Below are positions 52,653 to 63,299 of a stretch of DNA of 64,000 nt, one piece after another. How positions within the stretch are numbered: the first letter of the stretch is position 1; each line of letters starts with the position of its first letter. The notes under the pieces were generated by a model. It did not search any database and was not told the origin of the DNA. It saw nothing but the letters and a program-made list of their open reading frames with translations. The stretch comes from Hyphomicrobiales bacterium (GTDB lineage: Bacteria; Pseudomonadota; Alphaproteobacteria; Rhizobiales; Methyloligellaceae), in assembly GCA_021775525.1 (NCBI GenBank), contig JAJFHQ010000068.1, forward strand, positions 1 through 64,000, written 5' to 3'. A program made the translations under genes and the position numbers.

Positions 52653-54065
52653 ATGGCAACGCCCCCTCGACCAGCAGTTGACACAACGCTTGCCGAAGCG
52701 ATCTCAAATCATAAGGTTGGGCGCATCGAGAAGGCATTAAAAGGGTATCGCCGGGTTCTGAAACGCAATCCGGTACACTTCGATGCCCTGGTGCTTGGTG
52801 GACAGGCGGCGTACGCCGCGGGCAATCAGAAAGATGCGCTGCGCTGGCTCAAGAGAGCTTCGGAAAAATACCCGGATGACCCGCAAGGTTCCTATAATCT
52901 TGGTGTCTTGCAGCAAGCACTTGGCAACACCCTGGAAGCTCTGAACGCTTTCAGGCTTGCCGGGAAAGCCGGGCCGGATTTCGCACCAGCCCAGTACAAT
53001 CTGGCAGTCACCCTGTTCGAAACTGGCGCGAATGACGAGGCGCTGGACTATTTTGACCGAACGATTGAAATTGATCCCAACCACGCAGATGCATACGCAG
53101 GCAAGGCATTTGTACTCAGAGGCCAAGGTAAAATTGATGACGCCATTGCGACTTACAAAGTGGCTGTCGGCCTGACACCCGGCAATGCAAAAACATGGTC
53201 AGGGCTTGGGATATCCCTTCAAATGGCTGAAGAGATGGAACTGGCTCTCGAGGCTCATCGCAATGCGATATCCGCTGATCGGGATTATCCCGATGCCACC
53301 GGCAATCTGTCCGATGCCCTCGTCCAAATGAAAAAACCGGCAGAGGCAATCGCGGCGTGTGACGAATTTCTTGCCCGTCACCCGGTGGATGCTGGCGTTC
53401 TTGCCGTCAAATCAATCGCCCTGAATGAAGCGGGGGATGCGAAAAATTACCAAGCCCTTATTGACCTTGATCGACTAGTCCAGCCAATAAAACAGTCAGC
53501 TCCTTTGGGCTTTACAGACATGGAGACGTTTAACAAGGCACTCGGGACCCATGTCCTCAACCATCCGACCTTGATCACATCTCCTTCGAGCCACGCGACG
53601 AGAAAGGGGAAACACACGGGCCATATCAATGAAGGCGTTAAAGGCCCAGTCGCTGAATTCGAACATCTTATTGCAAGTGCCATCGACAGTTATCTGGATG
53701 ATATTCAGGATTTGAAGCACCATCCGATTTGCGTTCACCGGCCGGAAAACTACGAATTGGCCGTTTGGGCCGTGGTGCTTGAGGGGGAGGGTTACCAAGT
53801 GCCTCACATCCACCCCGCGGCATGGCTTAGTGGAGTCTATTATGTCCAGGTTCCGGACATTGCCAACGCAGGCGGTCATGATGGCTGGATTGAATTCGGG
53901 CAGCCCGGCCCTGAATATCACTTCTCGGCCAAACCAACGCTCAGGCTTGTCAAACCCGAACCTGGATTGATGGTCATGTTCCCAAGCTACCTCTTCCACC
54001 GCACCGTGCCTTTCGAGTCGGAAGAGACGCGCATCAGCATCGCATTCGATGTCATGCCGGCATAA
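52653..54065 (+). CDS. TPR protein with C-terminal putative 2OG-Fe(II) oxygenase domain
   Basis: This is a 470-residue two-part protein. Residues about 10-255 are tandem tetratricopeptide repeats (patterns such as AYAGKAFVLRGQGKIDDAIA and AKTWSGLGISLQMAEEMELA). From about residue 280 to the end is a putative 2OG-Fe(II) oxygenase of the double-stranded beta-helix type, with PHIHPAAWLSGVYYVQVP (His385, His387), then FPSYLFHRTVPF (His449), and the arginine in TRISIAFDVMP that in this group binds 2-oxoglutarate. It may hydroxylate a protein or small molecule; the substrate is unknown. There is no signal peptide. It stands 66 bases after kdsA and converges with the DUF1835 gene. Confidence 0.82.
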   Translation: MATPPRPAVDTTLAEAISNHKVGRIEKALKGYRRVLKRNPVHFDALVLGGQAAYAAGNQKDALRWLKRASEKYPDDPQGSYNLGVLQQALGNTLEALNAFRLAGKAGPDFAPAQYNLAVTLFETGANDEALDYFDRTIEIDPNHADAYAGKAFVLRGQGKIDDAIATYKVAVGLTPGNAKTWSGLGISLQMAEEMELALEAHRNAISADRDYPDATGNLSDALVQMKKPAEAIAACDEFLARHPVDAGVLAVKSIALNEAGDAKNYQALIDLDRLVQPIKQSAPLGFTDMETFNKALGTHVLNHPTLITSPSSHATRKGKHTGHINEGVKGPVAEFEHLIASAIDSYLDDIQDLKHHPICVHRPENYELAVWAVVLEGEGYQVPHIHPAAWLSGVYYVQVPDIANAGGHDGWIEFGQPGPEYHFSAKPTLRLVKPEPGLMVMFPSYLFHRTVPFESEETRISIAFDVMPA

Positions 54066-54107
54066 ATGATAATTTTATTTTATTTGAATGAGTAAAACCG
54101 GAGACGC

Positions 54108-55109
54108 TTAGGCTGGTGCGACCAGTTCATTTTTCTGATTGTCCCATCGCCACAAATTATTACTTGTCAGGTGGGTGCCGCCAATCCAGCGATCAATCCG
54201 CGCCGTTTCCGCATAATCCGCCCCGCCGCCAAGAACTTGCAAACCCAATGCCGTCAGGCGCAGGGAGCTTGCTACATAGGCCTTGAACTCATCTTCGCCC
54301 ATCTCGGGGCTAAACCGTCCTTCAAGTTGCTCAATCAAGGCGCCCGGGCCTGCCGCCATGCCGTCCAGCCAAACCCAGAAACTCCAGTCGCCCATAAAGG
54401 CGGCCTCTTCCATTTTCTCGACGGCACCGAACAGTTTGCGCGGCTCGCGAATGCCCTCATTTATGGCCAAGAGAATCTGGTGCTGTGTTCGGGCAAGACC
54501 GGATTTTGCGCCCGGCAATTCCTGGAGCATTCGGAGTATCGCCTGTTCGAGATAGGGGAGTGCAGCAAGGTCCTGCTTCAATAGCGCTGACAAGTCGGCG
54601 GGTTCTGACTGACGAAACGCTGCCCATGCCGCACTCGCAAGTGACAATTGCTCATCGCTGACGGAGTTTGACTTGTCCTTGAACTTGACGATGCTTTGTT
54701 CATTTTGAGTGCCGAGAAAGTCATCGGCCTGCACCAGTCGCAATCCCTCACGACCCCCTGGATTTTCATGAAACCAGTCGAGTATCTGGATCAATTGGAG
54801 CTGGTCATACAGGTCATGTTCAAACCACAGGGTCACCGTCTCGAACAGTTCGTGATGGGCCAGACCCCGGTCGCGGGCCTGGAAATTTTCCCGCAATATG
54901 TCGGGGTCGCCCCAGTTGCGTTCGGCCAGGAAATCCGCACGCAACTCGGAAAGCTCTTCAAATGTGCCGGTCAATGGCACAGGACCGTCATGCAGCACGT
55001 CGCGCCATGGCAGCACTTCGGTGCTGGTGAAAGCCTTGCGCAACAGTTCCCCGGCGGAATCGCCGTTGGTGATAATGAGATCGTAACCCTGTTGCAGTGA
55101 CTGGCCCAA
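54108..55109 (-). CDS. DUF1835 domain-containing protein
   Basis: This protein is about 333 residues. Its N-terminal part (DLIITNGDSAGELLRKAF and VLPWRDVLHDGPVP) matches the DUF1835 family, of unknown function. The C-terminal two thirds is helical, with LWFEHDLYDQLQLIQILDWF and a winged-helix-like end. The reading frame is open upstream into queF up to 55313, but that part has no family resemblance. The first plausible start is TTG at 55109, 4 bases after the queF stop. The tight spacing suggests it is the last gene of the queuosine operon, although a role in that pathway is not established. Confidence 0.75.
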   Translation of the reverse strand: MGQSLQQGYDLIITNGDSAGELLRKAFTSTEVLPWRDVLHDGPVPLTGTFEELSELRADFLAERNWGDPDILRENFQARDRGLAHHELFETVTLWFEHDLYDQLQLIQILDWFHENPGGREGLRLVQADDFLGTQNEQSIVKFKDKSNSVSDEQLSLASAAWAAFRQSEPADLSALLKQDLAALPYLEQAILRMLQELPGAKSGLARTQHQILLAINEGIREPRKLFGAVEKMEEAAFMGDWSFWVWLDGMAAGPGALIEQLEGRFSPEMGEDEFKAYVASSLRLTALGLQVLGGGADYAETARIDRWIGGTHLTSNNLWRWDNQKNELVAPA

Positions 55110-55113
55110 TGTC

Positions 55114-55575
55114 TCAACCGCGCCCGCGATAGGGGGGCACGCCTTGATCAGGCACCCACAACCCTTCGGGCAACATGCCTTCCTGCCAGAATACATCGAT
55201 GGGCATTCCGCCGCGCGGATACCAGTAGCCTCCAATCCGTAACCACTGTGGTTCAAGCTCCGCCACGATGCGCTTGCCAATGGCCACCGTGCAGTCTTCG
55301 TGGAAAGCACCATGGTTGCGAAAGCTGGCGAGGTAAAGCTTCAGGGATTTGGATTCAAGAATCCATTCAGCTGGTGCGTAGTCAATTACCAGATGCGCAA
55401 AATCAGGCTGGCCCGTCACCGGGCATAGCGATGTAAATTCTGGGCAAGTGAATCGCGCCAGATACAGCGTGTCAGAGTGCGGGTTTGTCACACGTTCCAG
55501 CGTCGCTTCATCGGGAGAAGCCGGGACGGGTACTTCAACACCCAGTTGAGTGAGCTTTTCCTCGCTGTCGGTCAT
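55114..55575 (-). CDS. queF: NADPH-dependent 7-cyano-7-deazaguanine reductase QueF
   Basis: QueF reduces the nitrile of preQ0 to the aminomethyl group of preQ1, the precursor inserted in tRNA for queuosine. The 153-residue protein is the short, single-domain type. It has [15 protein letters not shown] with the catalytic cysteine and aspartate (CPVTGQPD), and the QueF motif [20 protein letters not shown], which binds NADPH and substrate. ATG 55575 overlaps the queD stop by one base (TGATG), so the pair is translationally coupled. Confidence 0.95.
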   Translation of the reverse strand: MTDSEEKLTQLGVEVPVPASPDEATLERVTNPHSDTLYLARFTCPEFTSLCPVTGQPDFAHLVIDYAPAEWILESKSLKLYLASFRNHGAFHEDCTVAIGKRIVAELEPQWLRIGGYWYPRGGMPIDVFWQEGMLPEGLWVPDQGVPPYRGRG

Positions 55576-55955
55576 CAAGATTGATCCGCAGTGCGGTCCG
55601 GTCCGGTGTAAACGCAACCCTCCTGACAGGTGTCACGGGAAATGACAATTTCCGCCAAACCTGGAACACGATTGTGCAGCCGGTCCCATAGCCATTTTGA
55701 AATCAGCTCAAGGGTCGGATTTTCAAGCCCCTCGATCTTGTTCAGAAAATTATGATCGAGCGTGCCACGCAGCTCATCTATGGCGCTTTTCAGATCATCA
55801 AGCGGGAATACGAGGCCGGATTCTGCCTCCGGCTCCCCGTCAATACTCACGCGCACACGGAATGAATGACCGTGAATCCGGGCGTTCGGATGGCCTTCGG
55901 GTGCGGAGGGCAGGTAGTGCGCGCCCTCGAATGTAAATTCCTTATAAATACGCAT
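55575..55955 (-). CDS. queD: 6-carboxytetrahydropterin synthase QueD homologue, Cys-to-Asn variant
   Basis: QueD converts dihydroneopterin triphosphate to 6-carboxytetrahydropterin in queuosine synthesis. The 126-residue protein has the zinc ligands His13, His28 and His30 (GAHYLPS and RIHGHSF), LDHNFLN with the catalytic Asp-His pair, and the C-terminal [12 protein letters not shown]. In E. coli QueD the nucleophile is the cysteine of KCGRLHGH; here the aligned residue is Asn24 (PNARIHGH). The late glutamate of ETC is aspartate here. The operon context still supports QueD. The change may define a variant mechanism or subfamily. Confidence 0.88.
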   Translation of the reverse strand: MRIYKEFTFEGAHYLPSAPEGHPNARIHGHSFRVRVSIDGEPEAESGLVFPLDDLKSAIDELRGTLDHNFLNKIEGLENPTLELISKWLWDRLHNRVPGLAEIVISRDTCQEGCVYTGPDRTADQS

Positions 55956-55999
55956 GGGCCGCTCTTTACGGGATTTTTCGCTGCAATACCAGATGGCTT

Positions 56000-56632
56000 T
56001 CAGGCAATTCCGATGAGTTTATGCGTTTGCAGGCTGAGCCGCCATTGCGGATGCTCAAGACAGTAGTCGAGGGCGGCCTGCGTGTTTTCGGTCCGGGCCT
56101 GGCTATCCATTGGCTGCAGCAGGAATGTGCCGAAATCCAGCCCCGCTAAATCTTCCAGTGAAATGCCTTCCTGCGGATAGACGAGCTTCAACTCATCTCC
56201 CCATGTCTGTACCAGGTCAGCGCCTGCCTTGGGACTGATGCAAATCCAGTCAATGGTACGTGGCACTGGTAGAGTCCCGTTGGATTCTATTGCGATTTCG
56301 AAGCCGGCCATGTGAAGAGCCTCGATGAGCGCATCATCCACCTGCAGCATGGGTTCACCGCCGGTCAACACCACCAATGGCTTTTCGTTATGCTGCGCGC
56401 CCAAGTGGCCCATGCAGGCATTCGCCAGAGTGTCCGCCCTTTCAAACTGTCCGCCACCTGGCCCGTCCGTTCCGACGAACTGCGTATCGCAGAACCGGCA
56501 GACTGCATTTGCTCGGTCTTGTTCGCGCCCGGACCACAGATTGCAGCCCGCGAAGCGGCAAAAAACCGCACGACGGCCCGTTTGTGCGCCTTCGCCCTGC
56601 AAAGTGAGATAGATTTCTTTGACCGAGTACAT
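56000..56632 (-). CDS. queE: 7-carboxy-7-deazaguanine synthase QueE
   Basis: QueE is a radical SAM enzyme that contracts the ring of 6-carboxytetrahydropterin to carboxydeazaguanine. The 210-residue protein starts with SVKEIYLTLQGEGAQTGRRA. Its cluster motif is the extended CX14CX2C (the cysteine of AGCNLWSG, then CRFC), which is known for one QueE subgroup. VLTGGEPMLQ binds SAM. It lies 2 bases after the queC stop and 44 bases before queD. The length is at the short end of the family but all motifs are present. Confidence 0.95.
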   Translation of the reverse strand: MYSVKEIYLTLQGEGAQTGRRAVFCRFAGCNLWSGREQDRANAVCRFCDTQFVGTDGPGGGQFERADTLANACMGHLGAQHNEKPLVVLTGGEPMLQVDDALIEALHMAGFEIAIESNGTLPVPRTIDWICISPKAGADLVQTWGDELKLVYPQEGISLEDLAGLDFGTFLLQPMDSQARTENTQAALDYCLEHPQWRLSLQTHKLIGIA

Positions 56633-56634
56633 TT

Positions 56635-58788
<2,154 letters not shown>

Positions 58789-58880
58789 CCTCCGCTTAAG
58801 ACAATGGCCATAGCCTGAAGGTCCGGCTTGGAGTGAATTCACACCGGCTCACTCCGCGCGCAACAACTGACGGCACCAGA

Positions 58881-59192
58881 ATGACAGTTCGCAAAGCACT
58901 CTTTCCACTCACTTGCCTGGGTCTCATGGGCTACTTCACCTATCACCTGATCGTCGGTGATCATGGTCTGGATTCGCGCGCACGTCTCCAGACACAAATC
59001 AAAACCGTTGAAGGGGAACTCAAGGGATTGCAGGCCGTACGCGAACGCCTCGACCGCGATGTGGCGCTCATGCGCGCTGACAAGCTAGATCCAGACATGC
59101 TTGATGAGCGCGCGCGGACTATCCTCAATTTCTCCCACCCTGATGACATCGTGATCATGGACAAACCGTCCGCATCGGCCACAAAGCCCTGA
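58881..59192 (+). CDS. ftsB: FtsB/DivIC-type septum formation protein
   Basis: This is a small bitopic division protein of the FtsB/DivIC family, which bridges FtsL and FtsQ at the septum. From ATG 58881 it is 103 residues. It has a membrane helix (about residues 7-24, LFPLTCLGLMGYFTYHLI), a coiled coil (about 33-66, containing LQTQIKTVEGELKGLQAV), and a family C-terminal motif LDERARTILNFSHPDDIVIM. A GTG at 58833 would add 16 residues and cannot be excluded. The position between eno and pdhA is conserved in alphaproteobacteria. Confidence 0.88.
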   Translation: MTVRKALFPLTCLGLMGYFTYHLIVGDHGLDSRARLQTQIKTVEGELKGLQAVRERLDRDVALMRADKLDPDMLDERARTILNFSHPDDIVIMDKPSASATKP

Positions 59193-59251
59193 GCCACCCA
59201 CCGCGTAGCAGATCATCAAATCTTGCATAGCTTATATTTTGTTTGTTTTTC

Positions 59252-59267
59252 AAATCACTGGTGATTT
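59252..59267. promoter_or_regulatory. 16-bp perfect palindrome upstream of pdhA
   Basis: AAATCAC and GTGATTT flank a two-base centre (TG) and form a perfect palindrome about 84 bases before the pdhA ATG, inside an AT-rich stretch. It has the size and symmetry of an operator for a dimeric regulator. It could instead be a weak terminator of the eno-ftsB transcript, as the right arm runs into five T. No known PdhR-type sequence was recognised. Confidence 0.4.
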
Positions 59268-59275
59268 TTATTAAT

Positions 59276-59330
59276 CCCTCAAGCGATGTGGCATATGGCC
59301 AACAGTTCGTGTTACTTTTTCCTTTGAGGG
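59276..59330 (+). repeat. 7-bp inverted repeat in the pdhA leader
   Basis: CCCTCAA (59276-59282) and TTGAGGG (59324-59330) can pair around a 41-base loop that itself contains a small stem TGGC/GCCA (near 59289-59301). The 3' arm ends about 10 bases before the GGGAGG ribosome-binding site of pdhA. The structure could therefore influence translation initiation, but this is inference from pairing only. Confidence 0.35.
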
Positions 59331-59350
59331 AAGTAGTACAGGGAGGCTTG

Positions 59351-60406
59351 ATGACCGCGTCTGAAGAACACGCTAGTGTCCACGCTGACGAAGATATCAT
59401 GAACATCGTGGAGACCGCCGGGTCCAACGCCTCTGTTCCAGATTTTAATGCCGAGCAGGAACGTCACGCATATCGCGAGATGCTTCTTATCCGCCGTTTC
59501 GAGGAAAAGGCGGGCCAGCTCTACGGAATGGGGTTTATTGGCGGCTTTTGTCATCTTTATATTGGCCAGGAAGCCGTTGTTACCGGCATGCAGATGGCCA
59601 TCAAGAAGGGTGACCAGCTGATCACAACCTACCGCGACCACGGCCACATGCTGAGCGCCGGCATGGACCCGAAAGGCGTCATGGCAGAGCTGACTGGCCG
59701 TGAGAGTGGGTATTCACGCGGCAAGGGCGGCTCCATGCACATGTTTTCCATCGAGGCCAACTTTTATGGCGGACATGGCATCGTCGGGGCTTCCACACCC
59801 TTGGGCAGCGGGCTTGCATTCGCAAACAAATATCGTGGCAATGACAATGTGTGCCTGTCATATTTCGGTGACGGATCAGCCAACCAGGGTCAGGTCTACG
59901 AAGCCTTCAATATGGCCAAGCTGTGGAGCCTTCCGGTCATCTACATCATTGAAAACAACAAATACGCCATGGGCACGAGTATCGACCGCTCATCCTCCAC
60001 CACGGATCTCTCACAACGCGGCGCGAGCTTCGACATCCCGGGTGAACAGATTGACGGCATGGATGTACGCGCCGTGAAGGCGGCTGGCGACATGGCAGTT
60101 GCACGGGCGCGCGAGGGCAAAGGTCCGTATATCCTGGAAATGCTCACATACCGCTACCGCGGTCATTCCATGTCCGATCCGGCTAAATACCGCACCAAAG
60201 AGGAGGTGCAGAAGATGCGAACCGAACATGACCCGATTGAACAGGTGCGGGCACGTATGCTGGACAAGGGGATTGCCGGCGAAGACGAATTGAAACAGAT
60301 AGACAAGGATGTCCGCGCCATTGTCAATGAGGCGGCTGAATATGCACAAAATGCTCCTGAACCAGCGGCATCGGAGCTTTATACGGACATATTGAAGGAA
60401 ACGTAG
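59351..60406 (+). CDS. pdhA: Pyruvate dehydrogenase E1 component, alpha subunit
   Basis: PdhA, with PdhB, decarboxylates pyruvate using thiamine diphosphate. The 351-residue protein has [17 protein letters not shown] (about residues 46-62), [25 protein letters not shown], and the ThDP motif [20 protein letters not shown] ending at IENNKYAMG. The [13 protein letters not shown] segment corresponds to the phosphorylation-loop region of mitochondrial E1. ATG 59351 was chosen for its GGGAGG site; ATG 59399 is an alternative. It starts the pdhA-pdhB-pdhC-lpd operon. Confidence 0.95.
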   Translation: MTASEEHASVHADEDIMNIVETAGSNASVPDFNAEQERHAYREMLLIRRFEEKAGQLYGMGFIGGFCHLYIGQEAVVTGMQMAIKKGDQLITTYRDHGHMLSAGMDPKGVMAELTGRESGYSRGKGGSMHMFSIEANFYGGHGIVGASTPLGSGLAFANKYRGNDNVCLSYFGDGSANQGQVYEAFNMAKLWSLPVIYIIENNKYAMGTSIDRSSSTTDLSQRGASFDIPGEQIDGMDVRAVKAAGDMAVARAREGKGPYILEMLTYRYRGHSMSDPAKYRTKEEVQKMRTEHDPIEQVRARMLDKGIAGEDELKQIDKDVRAIVNEAAEYAQNAPEPAASELYTDILKET

Positions 60407-60449
60407 GCGGCGTATAGCGCACCGCCAGGGGGAGGCTTTAGTACATATT

Positions 60450-61826
60450 ATGGCGACCGAAATTCTGATGCCGGCTCTCTCGCCGACGATGGAAGAGGGC
60501 AAGCTCTCAAAGTGGCTTGTCAAAGAAGGGGACAGCGTTCAGTCCGGCGATGTCATTGCCGAGATTGAAACCGACAAGGCCACCATGGAAGTGGAGGCGG
60601 TCGATGAAGGCACGCTTGCCAAAATTCTGGTTGAGGAAGGTACCGAGAGCGTAAAGGTCAATACGCCGATCGCAGTTATTGCCGAAGAGGGCGAAGAGGT
60701 TTCAGCTGAAGCGCCATCAGCAGCCCCGGTTGAAGCAGCGGCCCCACCTCCAGAGGCAAAGCCAGCCTCATCCCCTGAACCCGCACCCGCTGCCCCGGCA
60801 GTGATGGCGGCGGCGGATCCTGAAATTTCCCCGGACACCGAAAGCTCACCCTTGACCGTGCGCGAAGCTCTGCGCGATGCCATGGCGGAAGAAATGCGCC
60901 GGGATGGCGATGTCTTCCTGATGGGTGAGGAAGTGGCGCAATATCAGGGCGCCTACAAGGTAAGTCAGGGGTTGCTGGATGAGTTTGGCGACCGGCGCGT
61001 CATCGATACACCCATCACCGAGCATGGCTTTTGCGGCATCGGCGTGGGTGCTGCATTGGCTGGCTTGAAACCCATTGTCGAGTTCATGACCTGGAATTTC
61101 GCCATGCAGGCGATCGACCACATCATTAATTCCGCCGCCAAGACACTGTATATGTCAGGTGGCCAGATGGGATGCCCGATCGTGTTCCGCGGCGCCAATG
61201 GCGCAGCTGCGCGCGTGGCCGCCCAGCACAGCCAATGCTACTCGGCCTGGTATGCCCATGTTCCGGGTCTGAAGGTAATTGCACCTTACACGGCCTCTGA
61301 CGCCAAGGGCCTGCTAAAGGCTGCAATCCGCGACCCGAATCCAATCGTGTTCCTGGAAAATGAACTCCTCTACGGCCAGAGCTTCGATGTGCCCAAGGAT
61401 GACGATTGGGTCTTGCCTATTGGCAAGGCCAAGGTGGTCCGGGAGGGAAGCGATGTGACACTGGTCTCTTTCTCTCATGGCATGGCCTACACGTTGGAAG
61501 CCGCGGAAGTTTTAAGCGGGGAGGGCATCAAAGCAGAAGTCATTGATTTGCGCACCCTACGCCCACTCGACATGGCAACAATTATAGATTCGGTGAAAAA
61601 GACCAACCGGATCGTGACGGTCGAGGAAGCCTGGCCGGTCTGCTCCATCGGCTCCGAAATATGTTCCTCAGTTGCACGGGATGCGTTCGATTATCTCGAC
61701 GCGCCCCCAACACAAGTATCGGGTGCAGATGTTCCCATGCCTTATGCCGCCAACCTTGAAGCGCTTGCATTGCCGAGCGCAGGGCAAGTGGCCGATGCCG
61801 CGCGTGCAGTTTGTTACGCGAAGTGA
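60450..61826 (+). CDS. pdhB: Pyruvate dehydrogenase E1 beta subunit with N-terminal lipoyl domain
   Basis: The 458-residue protein is an E1-beta subunit fused to a lipoyl domain. Residues 1-78 are the lipoyl domain with the modified lysine in [16 protein letters not shown]. An Ala/Pro-rich linker follows (about 79-125), and the transketolase-like E1-beta begins at [18 protein letters not shown]. It contains [15 protein letters not shown] [20 protein letters not shown] (here [11 protein letters not shown]) and [20 protein letters not shown] lipoyl domain on E1-beta is a known alphaproteobacterial trait. It is 43 bases after pdhA. Confidence 0.95.
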   Translation: MATEILMPALSPTMEEGKLSKWLVKEGDSVQSGDVIAEIETDKATMEVEAVDEGTLAKILVEEGTESVKVNTPIAVIAEEGEEVSAEAPSAAPVEAAAPPPEAKPASSPEPAPAAPAVMAAADPEISPDTESSPLTVREALRDAMAEEMRRDGDVFLMGEEVAQYQGAYKVSQGLLDEFGDRRVIDTPITEHGFCGIGVGAALAGLKPIVEFMTWNFAMQAIDHIINSAAKTLYMSGGQMGCPIVFRGANGAAARVAAQHSQCYSAWYAHVPGLKVIAPYTASDAKGLLKAAIRDPNPIVFLENELLYGQSFDVPKDDDWVLPIGKAKVVREGSDVTLVSFSHGMAYTLEAAEVLSGEGIKAEVIDLRTLRPLDMATIIDSVKKTNRIVTVEEAWPVCSIGSEICSSVARDAFDYLDAPPTQVSGADVPMPYAANLEALALPSAGQVADAARAVCYAK

Positions 61827-61874
61827 ATACAGGCTGTGGTCCGGAAGAATTCCAGGAATTAAAGAGAGGCCCCG

Positions 61875-63242
61875 ATGCCCATTGAAATTTTGATGCCAGC
61901 GCTCTCGCCGACCATGGAAGATGGCAAACTTGCCAAATGGATGGTCAAGGAAGGCGATACGGTTTCTTCCGGTGATGTTCTGGCTGAGATCGAGACCGAC
62001 AAGGCAACCATGGAAGTCGAGGCGGTCGATGAGGGCGTCATTGGAAAAATCCTCATCGGCGAAGGCACCGAACACGTGGCCGTGAACAAGCCCATTGCTG
62101 TTCTGCTTGAAGAAGGGGAGGACAACAGCGCTCTGGAAGGTTTTGAAGGGGGCGGCGTACAGCCTGCAGCCGCAACTCCCGAGACGCAAACACCCACTCC
62201 GACGGCAGGTCCTGCACCTGAACCAGAACCGGCAACCTCATCCCAACCGACGGCAGCCCCTGCATCTAGCACGTCCAATGGCCAGGGTGGGCGCGTCATC
62301 GCTTCACCGCTCGCGCGCAGATTGGCGAGAGACGGCAATCTGGACCTCTCAGGCTTGAAGGGCAGTGGGCCAAACGGACGCATCGTCAAGCAGGATGTTG
62401 AAAAAGCACTTGCTGGCGGAGCAGCACCGGCTGCTCCTGCTGCTGAGGCGACTTCGGCCGGGCAGGTCATGCCCGCCACAATGCCTTCGTCTGCTTCGAT
62501 CCCCGCCATGGCGGACGATGAAATTCTGGCGCTTTATGAGCCCGGCACATATGAAGTCGTGCCTCATGACAATATGCGCCGCATCATCGCCACGCGTCTG
62601 ACACAAGCAAAATCGACAATCCCGCATTTTTATCTGTCGCTGGATTGCAGGCTCGATGCGCTGCTCGCCGCGCGCCAGCGCCTCAACGCAATGAGCGCGC
62701 CGGAGGGACCGAACGCCTTCAAGATTTCCGTCAATGATATGATCATCAAGGCCATGGCCATGGCGCTTCAGAAGGTGCCGGATGCGAATGCCACCTGGAC
62801 GGAGCAGGGGGTCCTGCGCCACCGCTCGTCCGATGTCGGCGTTGCGGTTGCCATTGATGGTGGGCTGTTCACCCCGGTCATCCGCCATGGTGAAGTCAAA
62901 AGCCTGTCGGAAATTTCCAACGAGATGAAAGATCTTGCAGGTCGCGCCCGTAACCGCCGTTTGGCGCCCCACGAATATCAGGGCGGCACCACGTCGATTT
63001 CCAATCTCGGAATGATGGGCATCAAGTCGTTCGACGCGGTTATTAATCCGCCGCACTCGTCAATCCTGGCTGTAGGGGCGGGTGAGAAACGACCAATCAT
63101 CAAAAATGACAGCATTGAAGTCGCAACCATGATGAGTTGCACCCTGTCTTGTGACCATCGTGTTGTCGATGGCGCACTAGGCGCAGAACTTCTCGATGCC
63201 TTCAAGGGATTCATCGAAGAGCCTGTAACGATGCTGGTTTAA
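61875..63242 (+). CDS. pdhC: Dihydrolipoamide acetyltransferase (pyruvate dehydrogenase E2)
   Basis: E2 is the core of the complex; it transfers the acetyl group from lipoamide to CoA. The 455-residue protein has one lipoyl domain (residues 1-78, lysine in [16 protein letters not shown], nearly identical to that of PdhB). A Pro/Ala/Thr linker follows, then the peripheral-subunit-binding domain (about 138-172, [20 protein letters not shown]). The catalytic domain (about 220-455) ends with [20 protein letters not shown], where the HRxxDG motif carries the active histidine. It lies 48 bases after pdhB. Confidence 0.96.
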   Translation: MPIEILMPALSPTMEDGKLAKWMVKEGDTVSSGDVLAEIETDKATMEVEAVDEGVIGKILIGEGTEHVAVNKPIAVLLEEGEDNSALEGFEGGGVQPAAATPETQTPTPTAGPAPEPEPATSSQPTAAPASSTSNGQGGRVIASPLARRLARDGNLDLSGLKGSGPNGRIVKQDVEKALAGGAAPAAPAAEATSAGQVMPATMPSSASIPAMADDEILALYEPGTYEVVPHDNMRRIIATRLTQAKSTIPHFYLSLDCRLDALLAARQRLNAMSAPEGPNAFKISVNDMIIKAMAMALQKVPDANATWTEQGVLRHRSSDVGVAVAIDGGLFTPVIRHGEVKSLSEISNEMKDLAGRARNRRLAPHEYQGGTTSISNLGMMGIKSFDAVINPPHSSILAVGAGEKRPIIKNDSIEVATMMSCTLSCDHRVVDGALGAELLDAFKGFIEEPVTMLV

Positions 63243-63299
63243 GGCGGAGCGTCAACCACCACTTCTTGTCTGTGCAGCAACCCCTATTGGAGAGGCCAA

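Noticed and set aside
55110..55313. Upstream extension of the DUF1835 reading frame inside queF
   Set aside because: The extra residues are antisense-like in composition, rich in Cys and Pro, do not resemble the DUF1835 family, and would overlap queF by about 200 bases.
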